DNA of 64,000 nucleotides from a marine actinobacterium MedAcidi-G3. GTDB lineage: Bacteria > Actinomycetota > Acidimicrobiia > Acidimicrobiales > Poriferisodalaceae. The position numbers were made by a program, and so were the translations under genes. The DNA is taken from the NCBI GenBank assembly GCA_000817105.1, contig JUEP01000007.1:52811-116810 (forward strand). Direction: 5' to 3'. The notes beneath the pieces are model-generated. The model was given only the letters and a program-made list of their open reading frames with translations, was not told where the DNA came from and ran no database searches. The stretch's first letter is position 1, and each line of letters begins with the position of its first letter. Below, in pieces: positions 42,679 to 52,901 of the stretch.

Positions 42679-45351
42679 GTGGCTAAAGTTATTTTACTTG
42701 ATGGCAACTCTCTGACTTATAGAGCTTTTTTTGCGTTGCCGACGGATATGGCAACGGCGTCAGGTCAAGTTACAAACGCCGTTTTCGGGTTTACATCGAT
42801 GTTGCTTAACCTCATTAAAGATCAGGATCCTGATGGGGTAGTGGTCGCTTTTGATCGACCGGAACCAACATTTCGTCATGAGATGCTGCCTGAATATAAA
42901 GCGCAACGCGATCCGACCCCGGAACTCTTGATACAGCAGTTCGAAGTGGTGCGCGAGGTGTTGCAGGTGTTGAATATTCCGGCAGTCGATTTACTTGGCT
43001 TCGAAGCTGATGATGTGTTGGCCACGCTCGCTACAGAGTTAGCAGAGGGTGGTGATCAGGCGATCATCGTTACTGGAGACCGAGACATTTATCAGATGGT
43101 CCGAGACCCGCTGATCAAGGTTCTCTATAACCGAAGGGGAGTAAGTGATTATGCGCTCTATGACGAGGCGGGCATCTTTGAAAGGACGGGTGTAACCCCG
43201 CAGATGTATCCAGAGTATGCAGCGCTTCGCGGGGACCCTTCCGACAACCTGCCTGGTGTTCCAGGAGTTGGAGAGAAAACTGCTGCCAAGTTGATCAACG
43301 CCTACGGAGGGTTGGATGGAATCTTCGAACACGCAGATGACCAAACTCCTAAGTTGAGACAAAACTTGGTGGAGTTCGAAGAAAGAGCGAGACGAAACGT
43401 AGACGCAATGGTCCTACGAACTGATGCTCCGGTTGTGTGGGATAAAGGTTCAATAGCGTGGGGCTCCGTTAACGTCAAGGAGGCGCAGCGGCTATTCGAA
43501 GCCTTGGAATTCAACTCCTTGTATGAACGTCTCGGCGAGATGCTCGAAGACACGCTCCCGACTATTGACTCCGAAACTAATATTCTTGAAGCTGAAGTAC
43601 TAAAAGCGAGCTCTTCGTCCGAGTGCGCAAAAATGTTGTCGTCGATCGCAACAAAGGGTAAGCCGCTGTCTCTTGGCTGGATCGCCGATGTTGATGGCTC
43701 CTTGCTCGCCTTAGCCGTCCTTCGAGACGAGGAAACTGCTGCAGTTTTGGTTATCGAACACGGATTGTTGCAAGACGCCGAGGTTGTAGAGATTCTTGGC
43801 GAACTAACCAGTAGCGAAGGTGTTGGTTTCGATACCCATAATGCGAAAGGGCTCAGTCGAGGTCTTCGTCAACTTGGTCTGTCTGGAGATGGACTGCGGG
43901 TTGATAGTGCGATTGCGGGCTACCTATTAGACCCAACAGGAGGCAGATTCGTTCTCGATGACCTAGTGATGCGCTATTGCCGAAGTGAGGTAGCGCGCGA
44001 TGGGGCAGCTGTTACCGGGCAGCTAGATTTAGGTGGCGATGGTCAGGACCCTTTTCTTGACATTGCAAGAGATGCGTTGGCTATAAGTCGGTTGGCTCCG
44101 GTTATGGCAGATCTCATCCAAGATCGTTCAATGACTTGGTTGTATGAAGAACTTGAACGGCCCCTGATATCGGTGCTTTCTCGGATGGAAGACGTTGGAG
44201 TAGGTGTTGATCTTGACGAGCTGACTCGAATGCGGGACCACTTGGTCGGCGAAGTTCAGAGACTCGAAACAGCTATCCATGGCCTTGCTGGTCGCGAATT
44301 TAACGTCAATTCCACTAAGCAACTCCGAGAGGTGCTTTTCGACGAGCTGGGCTTAACCCCGCAAAAGAAAACAAAAACTGGGTATTCGACTGACGCAGCT
44401 TCCCTAGAGAAGATTCGGGATCAGCATGATGTGGTTCCTCTACTTCTGGAATATCGCGAAGTAGAGAAGCTACGGTCAACTTACGGTCAGGGGCTACTTG
44501 AGGTGACCGACGAGGATAGGCGCATCAGGGCGACTTTTAACCAGACTGTCGCTCGCACCGGACGTTTGAGTTCAGAAGACCCAAATCTGCACAATATCCC
44601 GGTCCGAACCCCGCTAGGGCGAGAGTTCCGTAAAGCGTTCGTCCCCGAACGTGGCTACGAGTTTCTGGTCGCGGATTATAACCAGATAGAGCTAAGGGTT
44701 ATCGCTCACCTTGCGGAAGACCCAGGACTAATTCAGGCATTCGAGTCCGGCCAGGACATACACAATGCGACTGCGGCTTCTATCTTCGATGTCGATCCAG
44801 ATGCTGTGACAGTTGAACAACGGTCACGAGCGAAAATGGTGAGCTATGGCCTAGCTTACGGAATGGAAGCCTACGGCTTAGGTCAACGATTGGGGGTCGC
44901 AACGAGCGAAGCATCAGCGATTCTTGAGGCTTATTTCGTGGCTTTCCCAGCGGTGAGATCTTTTATGGACGAGATTGTTCAGCAGACTAAAGAAACTGGG
45001 TACACCGAAACTATTTTTGGTCGCCGTCGACCGATACCCGACCTTGTCTCATCCAACTTTCGAGTTCGACAGGCTGCAGAACGACAAGCTATGAATGCCC
45101 CAATTCAGGGTTTGGCTGCCGATATTTTCAAAATCGCTTTAGTCGCTATCGACCGTTCCTTGAATGAAATGGAGGCAGAGAGTCGATTGGTCCTACAAGT
45201 GCACGATGAAGTGATTCTGGAAGTTCACCCAGATGAACAGGAAGCTATACGAGACATGACGATTGATCGGATGAGGGGCGCAGCAGAGCTTCGTGTTCCA
45301 TTAGAGGTGAATTTGGCAACGGGTCCTACTTGGGCTCAGGCGAAAGCGTGA
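42679..45351 (+). CDS. polA: DNA polymerase I
   Basis: 5' nuclease domain ILLDGNSLTYRAFFALP, GFEADDVLATLA; polymerase NQTVARTGRLSSEDPNLHNIPVRTPLGREFRKAF, DYNQIELRVIAHLA, LQVHDEVILEV. Confidence 0.98.
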   Translation: MAKVILLDGNSLTYRAFFALPTDMATASGQVTNAVFGFTSMLLNLIKDQDPDGVVVAFDRPEPTFRHEMLPEYKAQRDPTPELLIQQFEVVREVLQVLNIPAVDLLGFEADDVLATLATELAEGGDQAIIVTGDRDIYQMVRDPLIKVLYNRRGVSDYALYDEAGIFERTGVTPQMYPEYAALRGDPSDNLPGVPGVGEKTAAKLINAYGGLDGIFEHADDQTPKLRQNLVEFEERARRNVDAMVLRTDAPVVWDKGSIAWGSVNVKEAQRLFEALEFNSLYERLGEMLEDTLPTIDSETNILEAEVLKASSSSECAKMLSSIATKGKPLSLGWIADVDGSLLALAVLRDEETAAVLVIEHGLLQDAEVVEILGELTSSEGVGFDTHNAKGLSRGLRQLGLSGDGLRVDSAIAGYLLDPTGGRFVLDDLVMRYCRSEVARDGAAVTGQLDLGGDGQDPFLDIARDALAISRLAPVMADLIQDRSMTWLYEELERPLISVLSRMEDVGVGVDLDELTRMRDHLVGEVQRLETAIHGLAGREFNVNSTKQLREVLFDELGLTPQKKTKTGYSTDAASLEKIRDQHDVVPLLLEYREVEKLRSTYGQGLLEVTDEDRRIRATFNQTVARTGRLSSEDPNLHNIPVRTPLGREFRKAFVPERGYEFLVADYNQIELRVIAHLAEDPGLIQAFESGQDIHNATAASIFDVDPDAVTVEQRSRAKMVSYGLAYGMEAYGLGQRLGVATSEASAILEAYFVAFPAVRSFMDEIVQQTKETGYTETIFGRRRPIPDLVSSNFRVRQAAERQAMNAPIQGLAADIFKIALVAIDRSLNEMEAESRLVLQVHDEVILEVHPDEQEAIRDMTIDRMRGAAELRVPLEVNLATGPTWAQAKA

Positions 45352-45354
45352 TTA

Positions 45355-46125
45355 GTGGATTCGAGCCACAACCAAAACCATTGGTTTGAACCTATAGCTG
45401 ATCACCTGCAGGAGGCTTATCTAAGGTACGCCTTTACCCAGAACACAGAAAAAGAAGTCAGCCACATTGTTTCGAGCCTAAATCTGAAGTCTGGTGATCG
45501 AGTTTTGGACGTGGGCTGCGGCCCGGGCAGACACTCACTCGAATTAGCTAGAAGAGATATCAAATGCTTAGGGATAGATATCTCCCAACAATTTGTTGAT
45601 CTAGCTAATAAGTCGGCAGTTGAAGAAGGCTTGGAAGAACTCGTCGTGTTTGAACGTGGCGACGCAAGAGACCTTCGCTTTGTCGAGGAGTTTGATGGTG
45701 TTGTCTCCCTTTGCGAGGGCGCCTTTGGCTTGCAGGGTGGGCCAGCAGCCTTGGATGCAGCAAACCTAATGGGCGATCGGTCGGTGATGGCAGGTATGGC
45801 GCAAGCACTAAAGAGCGGCGGACGACTTCTATTGGCTGCGTTCTCTGCTTATTTTCAAATTGCCCACGCTAGCGATGATTCGAACAACTTTGATTTGATG
45901 ACCGGAGTTCGGCACGAAGTGACAAAAATCAAAGATCCGGTAGGGCATGAAATCAGCGCAGACCTATGGACTACTTGCTTTACGCCTAGGGAGCTCTGGC
46001 TCATGGCTCAGATGGTCGGGCTTGAACCCTTGACTGTACGAAGCGTGCACTCCGGTGAGGACTGGAGCGCAGACTCACTAAATCTTGATCATGCCGAGTT
46101 TCTATTGTTAGCGCAGCGGTCCTAA
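45355..46125 (+). CDS. SAM-dependent methyltransferase (class I)
   Basis: GDRVLDVGCGPGRHSLELARRDIKCLGIDISQQFVDLA; GTG start directly after polA. Confidence 0.88.
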   Translation: MDSSHNQNHWFEPIADHLQEAYLRYAFTQNTEKEVSHIVSSLNLKSGDRVLDVGCGPGRHSLELARRDIKCLGIDISQQFVDLANKSAVEEGLEELVVFERGDARDLRFVEEFDGVVSLCEGAFGLQGGPAALDAANLMGDRSVMAGMAQALKSGGRLLLAAFSAYFQIAHASDDSNNFDLMTGVRHEVTKIKDPVGHEISADLWTTCFTPRELWLMAQMVGLEPLTVRSVHSGEDWSADSLNLDHAEFLLLAQRS

Positions 46126-46255
46126 TTTCTTGGCCCAGGGCATTTAGAACTGACCCCAAGGGATGGTTCTATGCGCGAGACGTGTAACCTTGGCGCCGTG
46201 TTGATTGGGCGCTCTGCCACTCGCACCCCTTATTGTCTACTTAGAGCAAATACTT

Positions 46256-47650
46256 GTGTCTGATACCACTGAATTCGGCAGCTTCACTGATGCCGGTGAA
46301 TATATACCTCGCACCATTGTTGAGAATGACCTCGGGGCGATGTCCTTTGCTGATGCCATAGACGGAACGATCGTCGAATTTGAAGACGGTGACCTTGTAA
46401 CGGGAACCGTTGTCCGAATCGATCGTGATGAAGTCCTGCTGGATATCGGTTTCAAATCTGAAGGCGTTATACCTAGTCGAGAACTTTCGATTCGTAATGC
46501 GGTTGACCCCTCCGAAGTAGTTGATTTGGGAGAGGAGATAGAAGCCCTGGTCTTGCAGAAAGAAGACCAAGATGGCCGATTAGTTCTCTCCAAAAAACGC
46601 GCCCAGTATGAGAAAGCCTGGGGGAGGATCGAGGAAGTCAAGGAATCCGATGGTGTCGTTTCAGGACCAGTTATTGAGGTAGTCAAAGGCGGCCTTATCA
46701 TCGATATCGGTTTACGTGGTTTCGTGCCAGCCTCTTTAGTTGAGCTTCGTCGGGTGCGAGATCTAGATCCCTATATCGGAATGGACCTTGAAGCCAAGAT
46801 CATCGAGCTGGATAAGAATCGAAACAATGTGGTCTTATCTCGTCGTGCCTGGCTAGAAGAAACTCAAAAAGAACAACGAGAAGAATTTCTCGACAATCTA
46901 CAGCCTGGAGAAAAGCGCAGTGGCGTGGTCTCCTCAGTGGTTAGCTTCGGAGCTTTTGTTGATTTAGGTGGTATGGACGGCCTCATTCACGTCTCGGAGC
47001 TCTCTTGGAAACACGTCGATCACCCTAATTCTGTTGTGACGGTTGGCGATGAAGTTGATGTTGAAGTGCTGGAAGTTGACCGTGAGCGCGAACGAATTTC
47101 CCTTTCGCTGAAGGCGACTCAGCAAGATCCTTGGCAAGAGTTTGCAGATGGCCACAAAGTTGGCGAACTGGTCTACGGACGGGTTACCAAACTTGTCCCG
47201 TTTGGCTCCTTTGTTCAAGTTGGTGACGGCATCGAAGGCTTGGTGCACATTTCAGAGATGTCGGCCCATCACGTTGAGCTCCCAGAACAGGTAGTAACAC
47301 CGGGCGAAGAGCTATGGGTCAAAATTATCGACCTTGATCTCCAGAGGCGCCGAATTAGCCTGTCTATCAAGCAGGCAGCCGAAGGCGGGGTTGTAGCAGC
47401 TGAATATCAAGAGGCATTTGGCGAACATGCCTACGATGAGGCCGGTAACTTCATCGGGGAGTTTGAATATGAGGCCCCCGTTGAGGGCGAAGAGTCCGAA
47501 GCTGAACGTGCTTGGCGCGAATATTACGAAGAGCACGGCGAAGAAGCCTACCGTCAGGCTGTTGCAGACTATGAAGAGTCAGAACAAGGCGAAGATACTG
47601 CCGACGGAGCTTCAGTCGCCGAAGCTGACGCTGCTGCCGAGGAAGAGTAG
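46256..47650 (+). CDS. rpsA: 30S ribosomal protein S1
   Basis: Four S1 repeats, e.g. GTVVRIDRDEVLLDIGFKSEGVIPSREL, GVVSSVVSFGAFVDLGGMDGLIHVSELSWKHVDHPNSVVTVGDEVDVEVLEVDRERERISLSLK. Confidence 0.96.
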   Translation: MSDTTEFGSFTDAGEYIPRTIVENDLGAMSFADAIDGTIVEFEDGDLVTGTVVRIDRDEVLLDIGFKSEGVIPSRELSIRNAVDPSEVVDLGEEIEALVLQKEDQDGRLVLSKKRAQYEKAWGRIEEVKESDGVVSGPVIEVVKGGLIIDIGLRGFVPASLVELRRVRDLDPYIGMDLEAKIIELDKNRNNVVLSRRAWLEETQKEQREEFLDNLQPGEKRSGVVSSVVSFGAFVDLGGMDGLIHVSELSWKHVDHPNSVVTVGDEVDVEVLEVDRERERISLSLKATQQDPWQEFADGHKVGELVYGRVTKLVPFGSFVQVGDGIEGLVHISEMSAHHVELPEQVVTPGEELWVKIIDLDLQRRRISLSIKQAAEGGVVAAEYQEAFGEHAYDEAGNFIGEFEYEAPVEGEESEAERAWREYYEEHGEEAYRQAVADYEESEQGEDTADGASVAEADAAAEEE

Positions 47651-47658
47651 GTCTTGAC

Positions 47659-48306
47659 GTGATAGTCATCGGGTTAACCGGTGGCATCGGCAGCGGTAAA
47701 AGCACCGTTTCCGACAGATTCGTTGAGCGTGGAGCGATCCTCATTGACGCGGACCAGATCGTTAGGGAGCTTCAACAACCGGGAGCTTCTGTTCACTCCG
47801 AAATGGTAAAGCGTTTTGGTGACGGCATCTTGAATAGCGACGAAACCCTAAATCGCCAGGCTGTGGCTGAAATTGTCTTTAGTGATAAGGAGTACCTGCG
47901 AGAGCTGAATGAGATCGTTCATCCACCTGTAAATCGGGAGATTCGACACCGGATTCGGGAGGAAGCAGACACCGACAACCTCTTGGTGCTAGATATTCCG
48001 CTACTTGTTGAAGGAATACTTGCCGGTGGGCCGCCTAGGTACATAGTCAGCGGCATCTTGGTCGTTGACACGCCTCCGGAAATAGCTGTGCAGCGTCTCG
48101 TCGAGTATCGAGGATTCGTCGAGGAAGATGCTCGAGCTCGAATTAAGGCCCAAGTTTCGAGAGAAAAACGTTTAGAGCTAGCTGACTTTGTGATCGATAA
48201 CTCAGTTGCGATGAGTGACCTAGACCCGCAGGTCGCTTCAGCCATCCGTTGGGCGGAAACTTTGCCCGATACGGAACCAACCCCCGAACCTTTTGATGAG
48301 GGTTAG
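47659..48306 (+). CDS. coaE: Dephospho-CoA kinase
   Basis: VIGLTGGIGSGKSTVSDRFVERGAILIDADQIVRELQQPG, EIVHPPVNREIRHRI. Confidence 0.95.
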   Translation: MIVIGLTGGIGSGKSTVSDRFVERGAILIDADQIVRELQQPGASVHSEMVKRFGDGILNSDETLNRQAVAEIVFSDKEYLRELNEIVHPPVNREIRHRIREEADTDNLLVLDIPLLVEGILAGGPPRYIVSGILVVDTPPEIAVQRLVEYRGFVEEDARARIKAQVSREKRLELADFVIDNSVAMSDLDPQVASAIRWAETLPDTEPTPEPFDEG

Positions 48307-48339
48307 TAGGTAACTAAATATCGCTAGTGTTTGGAGTGC

Positions 48340-49245
48340 TCACCCAAGTCCTACGACTAGGAAGATTCCTACTACGACAAGCGCGCTGGCGATGTAATCG
48401 CGCAAGGGGTGTTGCTCCCTGAAGAGCGTCAAGGATATGACGAACGCAACGACTATTTCTAGCTGTCCCAAAGTCCGAACCTTTGCTGCTGTGGCAAGGG
48501 TCATTGCGGCGATCCATCCCGTGGTTCCTGCGAAACTGAGGAGTCCAACTTGAAAACACTTTTTCCGGTGCCTCCAGATTTCTAGGAGCTGAGATCGATT
48601 TGTTCCCGCCAAGATGGCTCCATGAATGGCCGTCTGAGCGGTTAAAAGTGCTAATAACGTGACGCAGGTCCGATGCCAGACGCTTCCTCCCGTGAGAGAA
48701 GTTGAGGCGCCGCGAATTCCGACTGCCGATATGGCAAAGAAGAGCCCGGCAGTGACACCAAACCAAGCAGAGGGGTCTCCCCATCTGCGCAGAGCTACAC
48801 TCAATCCCGAAGTCGCTGCTAAAAGCACTACACCGAGTAAGACGACAATTGCTCCGAACCAACCCCAAGGTTGAAGTGATTCACCCAGAAAAAGGGCTGA
48901 TCCGGCGGCAACTAGTATTACTTCTGCTTTGGAGTAGACCGTACCGATTGCAAAGTCCCTGGCTTTGAATGCATTCAGCAGGAGAACCGTGCCAGTTATT
49001 TGGACAAGGGCGGCGCTAAAGATCCAGGCGCCGAATTTAACGGGGATGAAAATGCTTTGCGGGTTAAGAACCCATGTCAAGCACAGGAGAAGGAGCGAAA
49101 GAGGCCAAGCAAAGAGAAATCTGACGTACGCCGCGCCCGACGAATTCAGGTAGGCGCGGAGCTCATGTTGCCGGGCAGTTCTCACAACCTGCGCTGCGGT
49201 AGCCCCAAGGGTCACTGGAACCCACATGTAACCGTCAGAAGGCAT
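48340..49245 (-). CDS. DMT/EamA-family transporter
   Basis: Multiple TM segments with a duplicated EamA-like pattern (AIGTVYSKAEVILVAAGSALFLGESLQPWGWFGAIVVLLGVVLLA; LGQLEIVVAFVISLTLFREQHPLRDYIASALVVVGIFLVV). Confidence 0.85.
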   Translation of the reverse strand: MPSDGYMWVPVTLGATAAQVVRTARQHELRAYLNSSGAAYVRFLFAWPLSLLLLCLTWVLNPQSIFIPVKFGAWIFSAALVQITGTVLLLNAFKARDFAIGTVYSKAEVILVAAGSALFLGESLQPWGWFGAIVVLLGVVLLAATSGLSVALRRWGDPSAWFGVTAGLFFAISAVGIRGASTSLTGGSVWHRTCVTLLALLTAQTAIHGAILAGTNRSQLLEIWRHRKKCFQVGLLSFAGTTGWIAAMTLATAAKVRTLGQLEIVVAFVISLTLFREQHPLRDYIASALVVVGIFLVVGLG

Positions 49246-49280
49246 GAGAAAGCTCCGTGGCGAGCGAAGAGCGAAAGCTG

Positions 49281-50081
49281 TTAGTTGGATCCGGCGGCAG
49301 GATCATCGCCGCCTTCTAAGCGCTGTTGAAGCCGATTCATCCCGTTTAACCACCGCTCAGGATCAGCGGTCTTTCGTTCCATCCATGTTTGGGCTATTTG
49401 ATCTGTTAAGACCAAAAATCGGTCTTCGCTTATGGCCTCTAGTACTTGTTGTGCAACATCGTCTGGTTCCTTTATCGGCCCTCCTGCTTGAGAAGCCCAC
49501 TCGCTTTCGGCTGCATCCCCCAACATTGGGGTCCTCACGGCGAGAGGCGCTAACAGGGAAACGCCGATTCCGCGATGTGCGTAGGTGAACGAAAGCCACT
49601 CTGCTAAGCCAACGACAGCGTGTTTGCTCACAGCGTACGGAAGATTTCCATGTGACGAGAGAATTCCAGCCATGGAGGCGGTGTGAAGGAGATAGCCCTC
49701 TCCTCGGTCGAGCATCCCGGGAAGGACCGCTCTGACTGCATGAACATGAGACATCAAGTTCACATCCCACTGCCGCTGCCATTCATCAATAGGACTCGCA
49801 AAAATATCTGATCCCGAACCGATGCCGGCGTTGTTGAACAACAGATCTATTGGACCTAGCTGGCTTTCAACGGTTTGAACCATGGCGTCGATAGCGGAAG
49901 CGTCCGCTAGGTCGCAGTGAATAGCGATTCCCTCAACTGTCTTAGCCACGCTGGTGGCACCCTCCAGGTTGACGTCAACTACGGCCACCTGCGCGCCCGA
50001 CTGAGCGAACGCTTTTGCGCAGGCAGCTCCAATGCCACTAGCTCCGCCCGTTATAACGGCGACTTTGCCTTCAAGTTTCAT
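49281..50081 (-). CDS. SDR-family oxidoreductase
   Basis: KVAVITGGASGIGAACAKAFAQSGAQVAVVDVN, NNAGIGSGSDIF, YAVSKHAVVGLAEWLSF. Confidence 0.93.
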   Translation of the reverse strand: MKLEGKVAVITGGASGIGAACAKAFAQSGAQVAVVDVNLEGATSVAKTVEGIAIHCDLADASAIDAMVQTVESQLGPIDLLFNNAGIGSGSDIFASPIDEWQRQWDVNLMSHVHAVRAVLPGMLDRGEGYLLHTASMAGILSSHGNLPYAVSKHAVVGLAEWLSFTYAHRGIGVSLLAPLAVRTPMLGDAAESEWASQAGGPIKEPDDVAQQVLEAISEDRFLVLTDQIAQTWMERKTADPERWLNGMNRLQQRLEGGDDPAAGSN

Positions 50082-50095
50082 GGCACACCTAATTC

Positions 50096-50569
50096 CTAAA
50101 CGTCGAGGACGGACCCACAGTGTGGACAGATAGCAACGTTGTCGCGCATGTCATACTGCGATTCCTTAACCAGGAGGAAGCAGCCTTCGCACAGAATTTC
50201 GTCTTCTTGTTTCCCCGGTATGCGGTCGCCTTCCGCCGTAGTGATGATGCCCTCGTCCTCGTCTTCTTCTTCCTGTTCGTCGTCTTCGTCTTCATCGTCC
50301 GCCGATGAAAGCCGTTCCTTGAGGATCGTGTCTAGGTCTGCCTCGACTTCGTCGTCGTCGTCATCATCGTCATCATCTTCATCATCGGTGACAGGACGCG
50401 CACCGACGGGAATTTCCTTATTTTCGTCGTCCTCACCTTCGCTATCACCTTCGCCCAAGATGGCGTCAGCTTCCATGTCGAGTTCCATGTCACCATCCAT
50501 GTCCTCGTCTGTGAGGTCAGGATCAGGCTCCATATCTTGGGTTTCTTCGTCAGTTGGTTCGTCGCTCAT
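50096..50569 (-). CDS. Acidic low-complexity protein with C-terminal zinc-ribbon (DUF4193-like)
   Basis: Long Asp/Glu-rich region followed by DEILCEGCFLLVKESQYDMRDNVAICPHCGSVLDV (CxxC...CxxC). Confidence 0.75.
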   Translation of the reverse strand: MSDEPTDEETQDMEPDPDLTDEDMDGDMELDMEADAILGEGDSEGEDDENKEIPVGARPVTDDEDDDDDDDDDEVEADLDTILKERLSSADDEDEDDEQEEEDEDEGIITTAEGDRIPGKQEDEILCEGCFLLVKESQYDMRDNVAICPHCGSVLDV

Positions 50570-50695
50570 ATTTGCCTCGTGAGTGTGAACGGTGAATGTT
50601 GGCGTTTGCTACTCAGCGCGGAGGATACCCATAGTTCGCGCTCGGAGGGTGAATGAAACAAAAAATCCCTAAAGTTCGGCAAAATTTCTGAAACC

Positions 50696-52801
50696 GTGCA
50701 ATGCGACCTTTTCTCGGGCGGTTCACTTTCTAAGCTGTCTATTGTGACTTCTGAGGAGCGGCCCGCACCGACTGCTGCCTATCCTTTTCGTGTCGTTTCT
50801 GACTTCGCTCCAGCTGGTGACCAACCCAGCGCAGTGGAGCGTCTTTCTCAAGGCGTGGAGGAAGGGCAGAGATTTCAAACGCTTTTGGGCATCACCGGTT
50901 CAGGTAAAAGCGCGACTATCGCGTGGACAATAGAAAAAGTTCAAAGACCGACTCTAGTTCTTGCTCCAAACAAGTCCCTGGCTGCACAGTTGGCCAACGA
51001 ATTTCGCGAGTTCTTTCCAGACAATCGGGTTGAATACTTCGTCTCTTATTATGACTATTACCAACCGGAGGCCTATATGCCGGCTTCTGATACATACATA
51101 GAAAAAGACTCATCAGTCAACGACGAAATTGATCGACTTCGGCATTCAGCGACGGCAGCGTTACTTACTCGCCGGGATGTGATCGTTGTTGCGTCTGTCT
51201 CTGCGATTTATGGCCTAGGTCCGCCCAACACATATCTCGAACACATGCTCTATATGAGAGTAGGAGAAACCCACAATCAAAGAGATGTGCTTGGGCGTCT
51301 CATCGATATGCAATATGAGCGAAACGATATCAATCTTGTCCGCGGAAAATTTCGCGTTCGAGGCGACACTCTCGAAATTCATCCCGCATACGAAGAGTTT
51401 GTTGTCCGAATTGAATTGTTTGGAGATGATGTTGAGCGGATAGCAAAAGTAGATCCGGTCACAGGCGAACGATTAGAAGAATTAGAAGAGGTCACGGTTT
51501 TTCCAGCTAGTCACTACGTAACTGATGGCAACACCATCCAACGTGCAATTAGCGATATCGAAGCGGAACTCCAGCAACAATTGGCTGCATTTGAATCGGA
51601 CAACAAATTACTCGAAGCCCAACGATTGAGAATGCGCACGCAATACGACCTTGAGATGCTTCAAGAAGTTGGCTACTGCAACGGTATTGAGAACTACTCA
51701 ATGCACTTAGATGGTCGGACCTTTGATGAGCCTCCATACAGTCTGCTTGATTTCTTTCCAGACGATTACCTTTTAGTTGTTGATGAAAGTCACGTAGCGG
51801 TACCCCAACTTCACGCACAGTTCGCAGGTGACCGCTCGCGTAAAGACACGTTGGTTGAGCATGGGTTTCGACTGCCTTCTGCGCGAGACAACCGGCCGTT
51901 GCGATTTGACGAGGTAATGGAACGATTGAATCAAGTGGTATTTCTCTCAGCCACGCCTGGCAAGTACGAGATCGGCGCTAGTGAACAAGTAGTGGAACAA
52001 ATCATTCGACCAACGGGCTTGATAGATCCTGAAGTGGTAGTCAAACCGACCCGTGGACAGATCGATGATCTCATTGAGCAAATAGAGAAAACCGTGGCGC
52101 GTGGCGACAGAGTTCTCGTAACCACCCTGACAAAAAAAATGTCAGAAGATCTAACTGACTACTTGTTGGAGCTCGGAGTCAGGGTCAGGTATCTGCATAG
52201 TGAAATTGACACCATCGAACGAATAGAGATACTCAGAGATCTTCGATTAGGAGAATTTGACGTCCTGGTCGGCATCAATCTTTTGCGAGAAGGGTTGGAC
52301 TTGCCGGAGGTTTCTTTGGTGGCGATCCTTGACGCAGACAAAGAGGGATTTTTGAGGAGTCAGACATCGCTGATTCAAACGATTGGCAGAGCAGCTCGAA
52401 ACGTTGATGGGCAGGTGATTATGTATGCGGACAACGTCACTGATTCGATGCAGTACGCCATCGGAGAAACAAATCGGAGGCGGTCCCTGCAGCAGGCCTA
52501 CAACCAGGAAAATGGGATTGACCCTCAAACTATTCGAAAAGCAGTGACAGATATTTTGCTAGTGCTGAGAGGGCAACAAGGTGCGCCTGTTCCAGAGAAG
52601 TTGGTTTCAGGACGGGTGAGGCAGGATGATCAGGCTCGCAAGGATTTGGCTGAGCTCCCTGAGGATGACCTCAATAGGCTCATTAGTTCTTTAGAGCTGG
52701 AAATGGAAGACGCTGCAGAAGACCTGAGATTTGAGTATGCGGCACGCCTTAGGGACGAAATTCGAGAACTGAGGAGAGACCTGCGTGACGCCAGTAGTTA
52801 G
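50696..52801 (+). CDS. uvrB: Excinuclease ABC subunit B
   Basis: [99 protein letters not shown] motif at C-terminus. True start may be GTG 50744. Confidence 0.98.
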   Translation: MQCDLFSGGSLSKLSIVTSEERPAPTAAYPFRVVSDFAPAGDQPSAVERLSQGVEEGQRFQTLLGITGSGKSATIAWTIEKVQRPTLVLAPNKSLAAQLANEFREFFPDNRVEYFVSYYDYYQPEAYMPASDTYIEKDSSVNDEIDRLRHSATAALLTRRDVIVVASVSAIYGLGPPNTYLEHMLYMRVGETHNQRDVLGRLIDMQYERNDINLVRGKFRVRGDTLEIHPAYEEFVVRIELFGDDVERIAKVDPVTGERLEELEEVTVFPASHYVTDGNTIQRAISDIEAELQQQLAAFESDNKLLEAQRLRMRTQYDLEMLQEVGYCNGIENYSMHLDGRTFDEPPYSLLDFFPDDYLLVVDESHVAVPQLHAQFAGDRSRKDTLVEHGFRLPSARDNRPLRFDEVMERLNQVVFLSATPGKYEIGASEQVVEQIIRPTGLIDPEVVVKPTRGQIDDLIEQIEKTVARGDRVLVTTLTKKMSEDLTDYLLELGVRVRYLHSEIDTIERIEILRDLRLGEFDVLVGINLLREGLDLPEVSLVAILDADKEGFLRSQTSLIQTIGRAARNVDGQVIMYADNVTDSMQYAIGETNRRRSLQQAYNQENGIDPQTIRKAVTDILLVLRGQQGAPVPEKLVSGRVRQDDQARKDLAELPEDDLNRLISSLELEMEDAAEDLRFEYAARLRDEIRELRRDLRDASS

Positions 52802-52901
52802 CTTCCAGGAATTCCGGTAACTGTGGAAGACTCTGAGCTCGGCGACTAGTTTTCCGAGATGTTGACGAAAGTCGCTTTTTCTGGACTTTAGGGGGTGTGT
52901 C

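Noticed and set aside
48314-48868. 184-aa minus-strand ORF overlapping the EamA transporter
   Set aside because: Out-of-frame overlap with a transporter with clear membrane segments; Arg/Ser-rich composition typical of a spurious ORF.
50120-50582. Plus-strand Ser-rich ORF 50139..50582 and Val/Phe-rich ORF 50120..50308
   Set aside because: Antisense readings of the Asp/Glu-rich minus-strand gene; low-complexity artefacts.
50582-50695. LexA/SOS box in front of uvrB
   Set aside because: No GAAC-N4-GTTC-type palindrome could be found in the spacer.
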